Shown: positions 27,159-37,900 of the stretch, in pieces
Numbering within the stretch: the first letter of the stretch is position 1
Layout of the letters: the number at the start of each line of letters is the position of its first letter
Assembly (NCBI RefSeq): GCF_019613795.1
Contig: NZ_CP080429.1
Coordinates: 649,501-713,500, forward strand
Source of the DNA: Flavobacterium litorale
GTDB taxonomy: Bacteria; Bacteroidota; Bacteroidia; Flavobacteriales; Flavobacteriaceae
Length of the DNA: 64,000 nt
Direction of reading: 5' to 3'
Made by a program: the position numbers and the translations under genes
The notes under the pieces: model-generated
Database searches by the model: none
Told to the model about the DNA's origin: nothing
The model's input: the letters and a program-made list of their open reading frames with translations, nothing else

Positions 27159-27938
27159 GTGCAACTCGCTTATAAAAATAGTACTATTCATTATACCGAT
27201 AAAGGCAAAGGCGCAGCCGTAGTATTACTACATGGTTTTTTAGAAAACCTAAGCATGTGGAATGCCTTTGTACCCGAAATAAGCAAGCGAAACCGTGTAA
27301 TTGCTATAGACCACTTAGGGCATGGGCAAACAGGTTGCATTGGGTACATCCACACGATGGAGGATATGGCAGATGCCGTACACGCGGTACTGCACGAGTT
27401 GCGCATCCGAAAAGTAATACTGGTAGGGCACTCTATGGGTGGGTACGTAGCCCTAACATTTGCCGAATTGTACCCCGATATAATAAAGGGAATTGTATTG
27501 CAAAACTCTACCGCACGCCCCGATAGTGCGGCGCGTAAACTACACCGTGACCGTGCTATAAAAGCGGTTAAAAAAGACCATACGAGTTTTGTACGCCTTG
27601 CTATTGGTAACCTATTTAGCGAGCAAAACCGTAAGCGACTAAGTAATGAAATTGAAGCCTTACGTACCAAAGCACTAAAAACACCAGTACAGGGGATTGT
27701 AGCAGCATTGGAGGGCATGAAAATACGTAAAGACCAAGAGGTAATACTACATTTTGCTCCTTACCCAATTATGTTGGTACTAGGCGAACAAGACCAAACG
27801 TTGCCTTATAGTGAGCATGCCGACCAAATACACGATACCAACGTAGAGTTAGTTACTTACCCCGAAGGACACATGAGCCATATAGAAAATTACGACGACC
27901 TGCTAAAACGCTTACTCAGATTTATAAAAAAGTGCTAG
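27159..27938 (+). CDS. alpha/beta hydrolase
   Basis: The 259-residue single-domain hydrolase has oxyanion segment LLHGFLENLSMW (about residues 24-35), nucleophile elbow GHSMGGY (Ser near residue 93), acid residue in LVLGEQDQTLP and late histidine in EGHMSHIEN. The canonical Ser-Asp/Glu-His triad is therefore complete. The substrate is not evident; esterase or C-C hydrolase of the general family. It is alone on the plus strand, with repeats A and B just after it. Confidence 0.9.
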   Translation: MQLAYKNSTIHYTDKGKGAAVVLLHGFLENLSMWNAFVPEISKRNRVIAIDHLGHGQTGCIGYIHTMEDMADAVHAVLHELRIRKVILVGHSMGGYVALTFAELYPDIIKGIVLQNSTARPDSAARKLHRDRAIKAVKKDHTSFVRLAIGNLFSEQNRKRLSNEIEALRTKALKTPVQGIVAALEGMKIRKDQEVILHFAPYPIMLVLGEQDQTLPYSEHADQIHDTNVELVTYPEGHMSHIENYDDLLKRLLRFIKKC

Positions 27939-27945
27939 GCTATTG

Positions 27946-28028
27946 CAAGCGAAGCGTAGCAATCTGTTCGAGTTTACAATTAGATTGTTTCGTTGTACCT
28001 CCCTGCAAGGTTTTGTAACCTTGTAGGT
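27946..28028. repeat. repeat B followed by repeat A
   Basis: About 27946-27996 is a decayed repeat B (ATTGCAAGCGAAGCGTAGCA, then TTTCGTTGTACCTCC inverted). At 28002-28028 is a copy of repeat A with arms CCTGCAAGG/CCTTGTAGG. Confidence 0.65.
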
Positions 28029-28069
28029 TTACATGTTTAAAATAGTTTTATTTATATTAAAAGCTAAGA

Positions 28070-30835
28070 CTAAGTAGTAATAACCTCCTCAAAAGGTACT
28101 TCGGCGTTAAGTATTTGGTTAATTAATACTATAAGTTGTGTTTTATAGGCTTCGAGTAAATTATCATCTACCTCATCCATTGTGGTACTCCCTTCTTTAA
28201 AGCTAAAAGGCATAAAACCACTTTTCATATTTTTAAACGATATAATACCTGCTTCTATAGCCATACCGCTGGCATGGGGTTGGTACATAAACACGTAAGT
28301 GAGTAGCTGTATGATTTTCTCGTTTTTAACTTCGGTAGTTAGCCCCTCCCATGTTTTTAGTACTAGGTTATATTTATCTACTTTGCCCGTTTTGTAGTCA
28401 ATAATTCTAATTTTGTTATTGCGTTGCTCAATACGGTCAATATTTCCCGCTATTTTTACGGCATAAGGCAATCTGTCGTCCTCTAACCAACGTTCATAGG
28501 TTTCTTCTAATGCTATTACTTTTACAGTATCATCAGCTTGTAAGGCTTGTTTTTCTTGCTTTAGCAGATTGTGCACATTACGCTTTGCTACCTCAAAAGC
28601 CAAAAGATTACGCCCTTTTTTAATCTCGCCCTCTTTGTACTCGGCTACAAACTGCTGCATTACAACCTCATTAGTAATAGTAGTCATTGCAGCTATATGT
28701 TCTAAAGTCAAAAACACACCAATGTAAGGCTTGTAAAGCTCCTCCAACGCACCATGGATAATAGTACCTAGTGTATTGAGTGCAATACTTTCCTCCACCT
28801 CGTCTGCCTCGTAAATACGAAGTACACGCTGGTAGTAAAACTGCATGGGGTTACGAATGTAGCCTGTTAGTGCCGATGGCGAAAAGCCTTTGCCTGTAGC
28901 AATTTCTTTAAGCCGTTGCTGCACCGCACCCGATTTGGGTACTACCATAGGCTCGTATGCTTTTTTAGGCAGGTTGGCATTATAAATAACACTTGTTAGG
29001 TTGTGGTTGGGTTTCTTTTCGATTTCCAGTTGGGTTAAAAAGCGGCTACGTTCGCCTGCATCCAAGCCCTCGCTTTCGGTATTGTACAGCAGGTAAATGT
29101 TTTTAGCCCGCATAAGCAAGTGGTAAAAGTGGTAGCTGTATATGGCATCTTTCTCTTTGTAGGTCGGCAGGTTCAATTCGCGTTTTACATCGTAAGGTAT
29201 AAAGGAGTTTTGGGTTTTCCCTGCAGGGAATTTCCCCTCGTTCATCGAGGTAATAATTACATTATCAAAATCGAGTACCCTACTCTCTAACACTCCCATT
29301 AATTGCAAACCTGATAAGGGTTCGCCCTCAAACGAAACTTCAGCCAAATCGACCACTTGTTTGTATACCGATTGTAGTATGGCTAGGTTGCTCATTTGCG
29401 GATGCTGCTCGTAGTAATTAATGAGCTTATTGATAACTTTAAAGATGGAGTATAAAAATGCTTTGGCTATTTTATCCTGCTCGTTATCATTCCCTAAAAA
29501 TGACTTTAAGAGTACTAAAGTATCAGAAAGTCGTTGGAGTACATTCCCCGTATTAACATCCCAACGGTTAAAGAGCAATTCGAAAAGTTTGGAATGTCCG
29601 CCTTGTATCTCAAACAATTTATTGAGCGAGAAAAATGTAATGTTGTTTTTGTTAATGGTATCTACCAGTTTGGATGCACCTAAGTAGGGCGCTACTAGTG
29701 GATGATTCAGCACATCCAGCACCTCGCGGTAGTATAACGTATAACTAGTTTGGCTGCGGTTTAGGGCATTGGTATGCATTTTAAACAGTTTTTGCACCAA
29801 TATTTGTGCAGGGTTGTTACGGCTGCTGTACCCCATAGTAATATTGAGTGCGCCTACGGTATTGGGCAAACTGTACAGCATAGGCACGAGCATATTCTCT
29901 TCGCCCAGTACTAGGGCTGTTTTATCGAGGCTTTGCCCACTTTGCTGTATGCGCTCTACAATTTCGCCTGCTATTTTGGCTTGTCCAACAGTTTTGGGTG
30001 TGCCTATTATTTGTATGTTTTTAGGTTCGCTAAAAGCATCGCTTACCCAATTAAAGGCGTGGGTATTAAACTGCTTCCAGTTTCGTTTAAATTTACGAAT
30101 AAACAAGCCTGCATCGTGGTAGGGGTCGTTTAAAAATGTACGGTCGATATCCCAATACACACTCCCTTGCCCCGATGCCATAAGGTGTTGTATTATTTTT
30201 TCTTCGGCAGCATTTAGGGCATTAAAGCCTGCAAAAATGAGCTGCTTTTTTTGGAATGCTTCCGAAAAATGATTGATGTTGGCTACGGCTTCTTTATAAA
30301 TTAACCCTTGGTGGCCTGTACCCTTTTCTTTTAAATGATTGTATAACGTAGTGTAGTATTTGGGGAGTAGTGCCCAAAACTCCAAATAGTTTTTAATCAT
30401 ATCGGTTTGGCTATCCAAATCGAGCGACCAGTGCTTGATGTCCTCAATATCTTTTAGGTACGAGAATACGTGCTCTGGCGGTAGCAAGTAGCGGTCTATC
30501 TCGTTAAAATCTTGTAGTAATGTTTTTGCCCAGTTGGCAAAGGTTTCAAAAGGTTGTTGCTTTTCTTTGGGTGTTAGCTCGGTGTATATGGTGTAAAACT
30601 CAAATAGTAACTCTATGGTGTCAATACTGCGTATCCCTGCTACCTCTTGTATAAAATCTTCTATACTTATAATTTCTGGAGCAAATACTGTAGCATCCAA
30701 ATGTCTTTTTAATGCCTCTATTAAAAATATTCGTGCCCGTTTGTTGGGCAGTATTATGGTAACATCGTTAAGGTTATTACCGTAGTGTTGTAGTAGTGTT
30801 GCACTTAGTTGGTCGAGAAACGTTGGGTTTGCCAT
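28070..30835 (-). CDS. PD-(D/E)XK nuclease family protein, AddB-like
   Basis: This 921-residue protein resembles the AddB subunit of the recombinational repair helicase-nuclease. The N-terminus has inactivated-helicase features (DVTIILPNKRARIFLIEAL) and DNVIITSMNEGKFPAG in the middle. The C-terminal nuclease domain shows SPSALTGYIRNPMQFYYQRVL, LGTIIHGALEEL, and the active-site set GNIDRIEQ and IRIIDYKTGK. With the AddA-like protein at 34912-38052 it would process double-strand breaks. The two genes are on the same strand but separated by a Fic module, ompA and kbl, which is unusual because addA and addB are normally adjacent. Confidence 0.85.
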   Translation of the reverse strand: MANPTFLDQLSATLLQHYGNNLNDVTIILPNKRARIFLIEALKRHLDATVFAPEIISIEDFIQEVAGIRSIDTIELLFEFYTIYTELTPKEKQQPFETFANWAKTLLQDFNEIDRYLLPPEHVFSYLKDIEDIKHWSLDLDSQTDMIKNYLEFWALLPKYYTTLYNHLKEKGTGHQGLIYKEAVANINHFSEAFQKKQLIFAGFNALNAAEEKIIQHLMASGQGSVYWDIDRTFLNDPYHDAGLFIRKFKRNWKQFNTHAFNWVSDAFSEPKNIQIIGTPKTVGQAKIAGEIVERIQQSGQSLDKTALVLGEENMLVPMLYSLPNTVGALNITMGYSSRNNPAQILVQKLFKMHTNALNRSQTSYTLYYREVLDVLNHPLVAPYLGASKLVDTINKNNITFFSLNKLFEIQGGHSKLFELLFNRWDVNTGNVLQRLSDTLVLLKSFLGNDNEQDKIAKAFLYSIFKVINKLINYYEQHPQMSNLAILQSVYKQVVDLAEVSFEGEPLSGLQLMGVLESRVLDFDNVIITSMNEGKFPAGKTQNSFIPYDVKRELNLPTYKEKDAIYSYHFYHLLMRAKNIYLLYNTESEGLDAGERSRFLTQLEIEKKPNHNLTSVIYNANLPKKAYEPMVVPKSGAVQQRLKEIATGKGFSPSALTGYIRNPMQFYYQRVLRIYEADEVEESIALNTLGTIIHGALEELYKPYIGVFLTLEHIAAMTTITNEVVMQQFVAEYKEGEIKKGRNLLAFEVAKRNVHNLLKQEKQALQADDTVKVIALEETYERWLEDDRLPYAVKIAGNIDRIEQRNNKIRIIDYKTGKVDKYNLVLKTWEGLTTEVKNEKIIQLLTYVFMYQPHASGMAIEAGIISFKNMKSGFMPFSFKEGSTTMDEVDDNLLEAYKTQLIVLINQILNAEVPFEEVITT

Positions 30836-30865
30836 GGTATAAAAATAAAAAGTTTTCTTTTTATA

Positions 30866-31660
30866 TTATTCCTTTATTCTTGACAGAAGGTATTTAGTCA
30901 TACCTATAGCCAAATATTTAATTAGAGACTCGTCATTCTCACTCTGTTCGCATTCAACAATAGTAGAAACATACTCTATTTGTTGCTCCTGTTCTTTAAT
31001 TTCGGGAAAAATTGGAGGGCAATTATTTTGCATCAAAATAGCTCCTATAATTATCCGACACACTCTTCCATTACCATCTGCAAAAGGGTGTATATCGTTT
31101 AAAAATTTATTGTGAAAATATGCTATTTTAGTAAGTAGATGTTTCTCGTAAATTGAATTATCAATATCATCAAATCTATCATTAAACATATCAATATTAG
31201 TGCCCATAATAATTTCCAAATTATAATGAGGAGCATATTCTTTATTATCAAAAAAAGGTTCACGAGAACCCACAGTTGGTACATTTCGATAATTACCTAC
31301 TAGTTCAGGTCTAAAATCAGTTTCCCAAGCAAGTGGAGATTCCATTAAATTAGCATGAATATTTTTTATAGTTAGCTCTGTAAGCTGGAAATTTTGTAAG
31401 TTTTCAAGAAGATTTTGCAGTACTTTTTGATGCTCTGAGATTCCTAATAGTGAAGTAAAATTAATACCTCTTACGGTTTCATTATTTAAAAAACGTATTG
31501 TATCCCCATATTGAAGCTTACAATCTTCAAGCCTAGCAGAATAAAAAGAATAATCATTAACTAAGGAATTTCTAAAATCTTCAGGCCATGTATTTTTAGG
31601 ATACTTCTGTTGAAATTGAAGAAGAGTTGCATTAAAGTTCAATAAGTAGTCAGGCAACAT
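30866..31660 (-). CDS. Fic family protein (AMP-transferase type)
   Basis: The full Fic motif HPFADGNGRVCR lies at about residues 199-210 of 264, so the enzyme should be able to transfer AMP (or another nucleotide part) to a target hydroxyl. An N-terminal segment YSARLEDCK resembles the inhibitory motif SxxxE(G/N) of self-restrained Fic proteins, with Asp at the last place. Two SxxE-type helices precede a catalytic core of normal length. The 70-aa gene 6 bases upstream is probably its partner. The pair is AT-rich and interrupts the addB-addA neighbourhood. Confidence 0.88.
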   Translation of the reverse strand: MLPDYLLNFNATLLQFQQKYPKNTWPEDFRNSLVNDYSFYSARLEDCKLQYGDTIRFLNNETVRGINFTSLLGISEHQKVLQNLLENLQNFQLTELTIKNIHANLMESPLAWETDFRPELVGNYRNVPTVGSREPFFDNKEYAPHYNLEIIMGTNIDMFNDRFDDIDNSIYEKHLLTKIAYFHNKFLNDIHPFADGNGRVCRIIIGAILMQNNCPPIFPEIKEQEQQIEYVSTIVECEQSENDESLIKYLAIGMTKYLLSRIKE

Positions 31661-31666
31661 AATACC

Positions 31667-31879
31667 TTATCTATTATACTTATTAAACATAAAAAGAGAC
31701 CACTTTTTTATATCATGTGGATATGCAAACAAAATATTATTCTCTTTTATAAAGGTCTTACCAAAGAAAAATAATTGAAAGTCGCTCTTAAATGCAATAG
31801 GTATAGTATCAACTGCAATAAGATCTATTGTAGTTGATAATTTCTTTAGAGTTAATATATCATCTCTAGTAACTAGCAT
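31667..31879 (-). CDS. small protein preceding Fic, possible antitoxin partner, 70 aa
   Basis: The product (MLVTRDDILTLKKL, then LIAVDTIPIAFKSDFQLFFFGKTF and FAYPHDIKKWSLFMFNKYNR in shorter pieces) has no membrane helix and looks like a compact alpha/beta protein. I do not recognise a named family. The order small gene then fic, with a 6-base gap, is that of Fic toxin-antitoxin operons such as Phd-Doc and FicA-FicT, but the sequence does not obviously match those antitoxins. Confidence 0.6.
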   Translation of the reverse strand: MLVTRDDILTLKKLSTTIDLIAVDTIPIAFKSDFQLFFFGKTFIKENNILFAYPHDIKKWSLFMFNKYNR

Positions 31880-32016
31880 ATTACAAAGTTATAAATTAGT
31901 TTTATGAATAACAACTTTATTTGTATATGCTACATTATTACATACCTTTTATTTATTATATTCTTATTTCCTCACTTTTATTTCTTATCATTTACCTTAC
32001 GCAATCATGAACATAA

Positions 32017-32050
32017 CAAAAAACGCCTCCACAATGTGGAGGCATTTCTT
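32017..32050 (-). terminator. terminator of ompA-like gene
   Basis: GCCTCCA/TGGAGGC stem (32025-32043) with an A run to the left, which is the T run on the minus strand, 23 bases after the gene's stop. Confidence 0.75.
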
Positions 32051-32072
32051 TATTTATTTGAGTGGGTTTAAC

Positions 32073-33467
32073 TTATTTGATAAGTTTAACTTCTACTCTT
32101 CTGTTTTGTGCTTTACCTGCTTTGGTTTTGTTAGAAGCAATTGGCATTGTTTCTCCAAATCCTGTAGACATTAAACGGTCTCTTCTAATTCCGTTCTCTA
32201 CAAGGAAGTTAACTACTGCAGCAGCTCTGTTTTCAGATAATGTTTGGTTAAGCTCGTTGCTACCATCGCTATCAGTATGTCCTTCAATACTAAATCTAGC
32301 TTGTGGGTACTCTTCAAATATTTTTTGCATATTTTTAAGTACTGGAAGTGTTTCGTCTTTGAAAGATGATTTACCACTATTAAACAAGATTGTTCTTGCA
32401 TAGTCGTTAAGTTTCTTCATCACATCTTCTGATACTTCTGGGCAACCACGGTTTGCTTTAGTACCTGCAACGTCTGGGCAAAGGTCATCTTTGTCAAATA
32501 CACCATCGTTATCGCTATCTGGCCATGGGCAACCATTGTTTGCACTTGGTCCTGAAACTTCTGGGCATTCGTCATTCTTATCCATTATACCGTCGCCATC
32601 TGTATCAGGGCAACCTCCCATACTTGCAATACCTGCAACTTCTGGACAGTCATCATTTTTGTCGATTATACCATCACCATCTGTATCAGGGCATCCTTGG
32701 AATTCAAGTGGACCTGCTACGTTAGGACAGTTATCATCTTTATCTGCTATACCATCAAGGTCAGCATCAGGACATCCTTGTAATGACTCTAAACCTGCCA
32801 CTTCTGGACACGCATCGTCTTTGTCGTAAATACCATCTTTGTCAGTATCTTTTCCTCCAAATTTAAAGGTAATCCCTGCAAAGTGTTGTATGTGTCTTGG
32901 TACACTTGCTTCTGCTCTGTCTTCAAACGTGTGCTTGTATGTTGAGCGGAATGATAGACCCATGTTTTTAGCCAACCAAAATGTTACACCTAAACCTCCG
33001 TTTAGTGTACCATTTCCTTTATCGTCTATCCATGTGTAACCACCACCACCGTGTACGCTTGGCTCGAACCAATTGGTACCGAACAGATCCATAAAGCTGT
33101 AACGGATACCAGCATCTATACCATAATAGTTAAGATCGCCTGGGTTACTAACTTCGTAATCGTTTGTACCTGGTACGCGCGTTACTATTTTTTCTATTTG
33201 GTTTACAGAACCTGTAAGGTCTACTGTAAAGTTTCCGCCTACGTTTCTAGATATTGTTGCATAAGAAACTGAAGGGATAATATTCCAATTTTCTTTTACT
33301 TTAAAATAACCACCAAACTGGTCGCTAAATTCTGAAGCAGCACCAAAACGGTTAGTTACTGCATTGGTACCAAAGGAGATGGCCCAAGGGTTGTCTTCGT
33401 CCTGCGCATAGGTATTCAATCCTAATACCAGTAGTGCAGCAACAAATAGTTTGTTGAGATGTTTCAT
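32073..33467 (-). CDS. OmpA family protein with thrombospondin type 3 repeats
   Basis: The 464-residue outer-membrane protein has a signal peptide ending NTYAQ (near residue 21), an N-terminal beta-barrel (about 22-205), then five TSP3-like calcium-binding repeats (DxDxDGxxDxxDxCP; about 208-345), and a C-terminal OmpA peptidoglycan-binding domain ([44 protein letters not shown]). It links the outer membrane to the cell wall and is usually abundant in flavobacteria. A good promoter lies at 33506-33535. Confidence 0.94.
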   Translation of the reverse strand: MKHLNKLFVAALLVLGLNTYAQDEDNPWAISFGTNAVTNRFGAASEFSDQFGGYFKVKENWNIIPSVSYATISRNVGGNFTVDLTGSVNQIEKIVTRVPGTNDYEVSNPGDLNYYGIDAGIRYSFMDLFGTNWFEPSVHGGGGYTWIDDKGNGTLNGGLGVTFWLAKNMGLSFRSTYKHTFEDRAEASVPRHIQHFAGITFKFGGKDTDKDGIYDKDDACPEVAGLESLQGCPDADLDGIADKDDNCPNVAGPLEFQGCPDTDGDGIIDKNDDCPEVAGIASMGGCPDTDGDGIMDKNDECPEVSGPSANNGCPWPDSDNDGVFDKDDLCPDVAGTKANRGCPEVSEDVMKKLNDYARTILFNSGKSSFKDETLPVLKNMQKIFEEYPQARFSIEGHTDSDGSNELNQTLSENRAAAVVNFLVENGIRRDRLMSTGFGETMPIASNKTKAGKAQNRRVEVKLIK

Positions 33468-33505
33468 ACTTTTTTCTTTTAGTTACAAATAGGTTATATC
33501 AAAGG

Positions 33506-33535
33506 CAAATTTACTTTGATAATATAGAACAGCAA
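33506..33535 (-). promoter_or_regulatory. promoter of the ompA-like gene
   Basis: TTG (33533-33535), a 19-base spacer and TAAATTTG (33506-33513) on the minus strand fit the Bacteroidetes consensus; expected start near 33499, leader about 32 bases. Confidence 0.65.
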
Positions 33536-33579
33536 AACGATTTATTAAAAATTATCTTACGTAAGGGGCTAAATCGTAG

Positions 33580-34773
33580 TTAAATTATCGTTAATGCTTT
33601 GCCAACTTCTGTGAATGAGGCTATTGCCTTATCCAAGTGTTCCTGCGTGTGGGCTGCCGAAAGTTGTACCCTAATACGTGCTTTATCTTTGGGTACAACA
33701 GGGTAAAAGAACCCTATTACATAAATACCCTTTTCGAGTAGTTGGTCTGCCATTTTTTGCGATAATTTGGCATCGTATAGCATTACAGGTACAATTGCCG
33801 AGTCGCCATCGATGATATCAAAACCAGCTTCTTTCATTCCTTTTTTAAAGTAATTGGTGTTCCATTCCAGCTTGTCGCGAAGTGAAGTATCTTTCTCCAA
33901 TAATTCAAATACCTTTATAGAGGCACCTACTATAGCAGGAGCTAGCGAGTTAGAGAATAGGTAGGGGCGCGAGCGTTGGCGCAGTATTTCGATAACTTCT
34001 TTTTTAGCCGTAGTATAACCACCCATAGCACCACCAAGTGCTTTACCTAGTGTACCTGTTATAATATCTACACGCCCCATTACTCTTTTAAGTTCGGGGG
34101 TACCTATACCTGTTTCGCCAATAAAACCTGTAGCATGGCACTCATCTACCATTACTAAGGCATCGTATTTATCGGCAAGATCGCATATTTTATCAAGCGG
34201 AGCTACCAGCCCATCCATAGAAAAAACACCATCGGTAACTATTATTTTAAAACGGCGGTTTTCTTCGTTCGCTTTTATAAGTTGTTGCTCCAACTCCTCC
34301 ATATTACTATTTTGGTAGCGGTAACGGGCTGCTTTACACAAACGAACACCATCTATAATAGAGGCATGGTTTAAGCTATCGGATATTATGGCGTCCTCGG
34401 CAGTTAACAGGGGTTCGAACACACCACCATTGGCATCAAAAGCAGCAGCATAAAGTATCGTGTCTTCAGTACCGTAAAAATCGGCAATTTTTTGTTCGAG
34501 TTGTTTATGAATGTCTTGCGTACCGCAGATGAAGCGTACGGACGACATTCCGAAACCATGCGTATCCAACGTATCTTTTGCAGCTTGCACTACCTCTGGG
34601 TGCGACGATAAACCTAAATAATTGTTGGCACAGAAGTTAAGCACCTTGCTACCATCGGTTAGGGTTATTTCGGCACCTTGCGGTGATGCTATAATACGCT
34701 CTTTTTTATAAAGTCCGTTATCTTTTATCGTTTCCAGCTCTTCGGCTAAATACTCTTTAATTTTTCCGTACAT
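33580..34773 (-). CDS. kbl: glycine C-acetyltransferase (2-amino-3-ketobutyrate CoA ligase)
   Basis: This 397-residue pyridoxal-phosphate enzyme joins glycine and acetyl-CoA, or in reverse completes threonine breakdown. PLP lysine is in [15 protein letters not shown] (about residue 243), with the cofactor-binding [10 protein letters not shown] and TDGVFSMDG before it, and the N-terminal [15 protein letters not shown] as in alpha-oxoamine synthases. The best match within that family is Kbl by length and by [13 protein letters not shown]. The partner threonine dehydrogenase is not in the window. Confidence 0.92.
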   Translation of the reverse strand: MYGKIKEYLAEELETIKDNGLYKKERIIASPQGAEITLTDGSKVLNFCANNYLGLSSHPEVVQAAKDTLDTHGFGMSSVRFICGTQDIHKQLEQKIADFYGTEDTILYAAAFDANGGVFEPLLTAEDAIISDSLNHASIIDGVRLCKAARYRYQNSNMEELEQQLIKANEENRRFKIIVTDGVFSMDGLVAPLDKICDLADKYDALVMVDECHATGFIGETGIGTPELKRVMGRVDIITGTLGKALGGAMGGYTTAKKEVIEILRQRSRPYLFSNSLAPAIVGASIKVFELLEKDTSLRDKLEWNTNYFKKGMKEAGFDIIDGDSAIVPVMLYDAKLSQKMADQLLEKGIYVIGFFYPVVPKDKARIRVQLSAAHTQEHLDKAIASFTEVGKALTII

Positions 34774-34827
34774 GGTTTTTATGGTTTGATGTTTGTTTCT
34801 CAGTTTTTAGTCGCAGTTTTCAGTTCC

Positions 34828-34902
34828 GTCATTGCGAGCGGAGCGCGGCAATCTGTTATAGATAAAGATTGCTTCGTCGTACCTCCTCGCAATGACAGTT
34901 AA
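34828..34902. repeat. intact copy of dispersed repeat B
   Basis: A 75-bp inverted repeat between kbl and the AddA-like gene: left arm TCATTGCGAGCGGAGCG, right arm CTCCTCGCAATGACAG, with internal GCAATCT and AGATTGC also paired. This is the best-preserved copy in the window. Confidence 0.8.
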
Positions 34903-34911
34903 CACTAACTC

Positions 34912-37900
34912 CTACACCGACAAATTTACTACATTTATTTTCGCTCCAATATATACTAACGTTTTTTTAGCTACTTGCAAGCCCATTTGTTGTAATGCCT
35001 CTTGGTACTGCTGCAACTGCTTTTCGTGTTTGGGCAGGTGTGTACCTGTTTTATAGTCTAAAAGGTAGGCTTTGTTGTTGTTTACCACTACCCTGTCGGG
35101 TTTTATGGTAGGCATACCCAACCCAATTATACTTTGCTCGTTAAATACGGTAGCATCTGGCGCAAAAAACGCTTGCAATTCGGGGTGATTGATAACACTA
35201 TGTAGTGTTGTGGTTACTGCTGCTTTTTGGCTTTCGGTTATTAATCCCGATTCTATGGCTTTTATAACTGCAATAGGTACATCATCGGGTATTTTTACAA
35301 AAGCTAAAATTTCGTGCATTACGTTACCAAAGGCTATTGCCTCCAATTGGGTGCTACCCCACATAATGGCTTCGCGCTGTGCAATTTTTACGGCACTGGG
35401 GCTAAGGCGTTGTTGTACTACTTGTATGGTGGGTTGCTGTGCTGTTTCGGCATCGGGTTCGGACAGGCGTTGGGGTACCCCAAACTCATATTCGTTTTTA
35501 TCGGCATCGTACATGCCTTTTTCTTGCAGGTATTTGATGAAGTAGGACGACATATTATCGGTAAGCTCGCCGTTGGTTTTTACGTTGCGCCCCGATATAA
35601 TGTACAACTGCTCTTCGGCACGGGTAAGGGCTACGTAAAGGATATTAATATTATCGAGCAAATCCTCCTGCTCTTTGGTGGTATATTGCTCGGCACTGCG
35701 CGCGCCATACTCGGCTACAGCCTTACTGCGGTCTATTAATGCTTTTTCGAAACCAAGTGAAGCATCGTCCAACTCCAACCACATTTTACTGCGTGGGGCA
35801 CGGGCATAGTCTTCTTCGGCAAACGGAAATATCACTACAGGAAACTCCAATCCTTTTGCTTTATGTATCGTCATGATACGGACGGCATTATTGCCTTCGG
35901 GCGATGGTATGCTAAATTTGGATGCGTTGGCATCCCAGTAGGTTAAAAAATCGGATATGCCGGCTTGAGTGCGTATATCGCGTTCCAACACCAAATCTAA
36001 AAAGTACTGTACGTAGCTTTGGTTGGCACTTTGGTTTATAAAGGCAGCTACTATAGTTTCTACCGCTTCGTATAACGATTTTTTGCGACAGCCTTTAAAC
36101 GATATGTATATGTTGTAATTGCTCAACCACTCCTCCAAAGCCGTTTCGGTAGGTTGTGCCATACCATCGGCTATAAATTGGTGTTTGCCGTTGCCCATGT
36201 TGTGGGTATTGGCTACAAAATATAAAAAATGTGCCTTTGCCTCATTGTCCTCATTACTTTTTAGGTAGCGCAATAGGTTGAGTATAAGTTTTACCTCAGT
36301 GGCATTTTCTATGAGTAAGGTTTCGGACGATAGTATGGGCACGCCCTGCTCGGTAAGGTAATTGGCGAGCAACACCCCAGGTTGGCGTTTCCGCGTAAGC
36401 AAAACCATATCTTTATAGGTAAAACCTAGTGCTTTTACCTTGCGTATGGTGGCAAGGGTAGCTTGTAGGTACAATTCGCTACGCTCAGGGGCGTCATCAT
36501 TATTAGCATCGGTATCTGGAATAAAACTAAGGTGTACATAACCGCCCTGTTTTTTGTTGTGTTTTTGTTGGCTATTGCGATACATAGTGGCGTAATCCTG
36601 ATTTTGGAATGTGTTTGCCAACGATGCAAAAAAGGCATTATTAAAATCGATAACGGTGCTGTAGCTCCTGTAATTGGTTTCGAGGTTAACCACCTCGGTA
36701 TCGGGATTCGAAAATGGGTTTTCGCCTTTGGTAAGTGCAATAAATTGCTCGGCTTTACCGCCCCGCCAACGGTATATGGATTGTTTGGGGTCGCCCACCA
36801 ACATAAGTGAACCTTTTACGCCCATAACTTCGGACGATAGTGCATTATCAATAAGTGGTATAAGGTTGTGCCATTGCATTTGGCTGGTATCCTGAAACTC
36901 GTCTATAAAAAAATGGCGGTAGCGTTCGCCCAACCGTTCGTATATAAAAGGTGCAGGTTGGTTTTGTATTTCGTTATGAATTATGGCGTTAAACTCGGAT
37001 ATGGAGAGTACGTTTTGCTCGGTTTGTATGCGCTCCAGCTCCTGCCCTATGGAGTTGAGTAACGATAGTGGTGTTATGTTTTTAAGGAAGGCTTCGTAAA
37101 AGTTTTTCTTCTCGTAGTTTTTATACACCCTTTCTAGCATTTTTACTATTTGGGGTGCAAGCCCTTGTATGGCATCGGCATCGGGTACGCCTTTTTTAGC
37201 TTTTATATCGGTAGGGTCACAAAATTTTTTGTGCGTGGGTAGTAGTGTACCCTCTTTTATGCGGTTAATGTGTACGGGTACATCCTGCCGCGGGAACGAG
37301 GCAGGATCTATCCCCTCCTCCGCTAGCATTTTGGTAAGGGCATTGCCAATGGCTTTACACTCCTCGTCCAACTCGGCTACAGCCGTTTGCAAACGCTCTT
37401 TTACGGTTATAAATTCCTGTATGGTTTTATCTTTAAACTGTAGTAGTTCGTTGCGGTTATTTTCGTTAATAAGGAGCTTACCTGTTTCTAACAACTCGTG
37501 TGTAACATCCCAACTTTTATCATTATCCGTTTTATCTAACGAGAAATCGACAAGCAAATTGGTCAATTCCTCGTTTTCGCCTGCTTTGGCAATAATGGCA
37601 TCTACGGCTTCTTTAAGTAAATTATCGGTTTCGAGCGATACATCAAATGATACCGATAAGTTTAAATCGTGTGCAAAAGCACGTATCACTTTATGTGTAA
37701 ACCTATCGATAGTCGAAATATCAAACGCAGCATAATTGTGTATAATGTTTTTTATGATGGCTTTAGATTTATCTTTAATGGTAGCCAACGATAATCCTGT
37801 TTCCTTAGCCAGCACTTTCATCAACTCGTCGCCACGCTCGGTAGTAGCATCCTGAGCAAAATCCGAAAGGTTCACAATAATACGCCCCTTCATTTCGGCA

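Noticed and set aside
32491..32829. Plus-strand frame with SGHP/SGQP repeats in the ompA-like gene
   Set aside because: It is the antisense reading of the calcium-binding TSP3 repeats.
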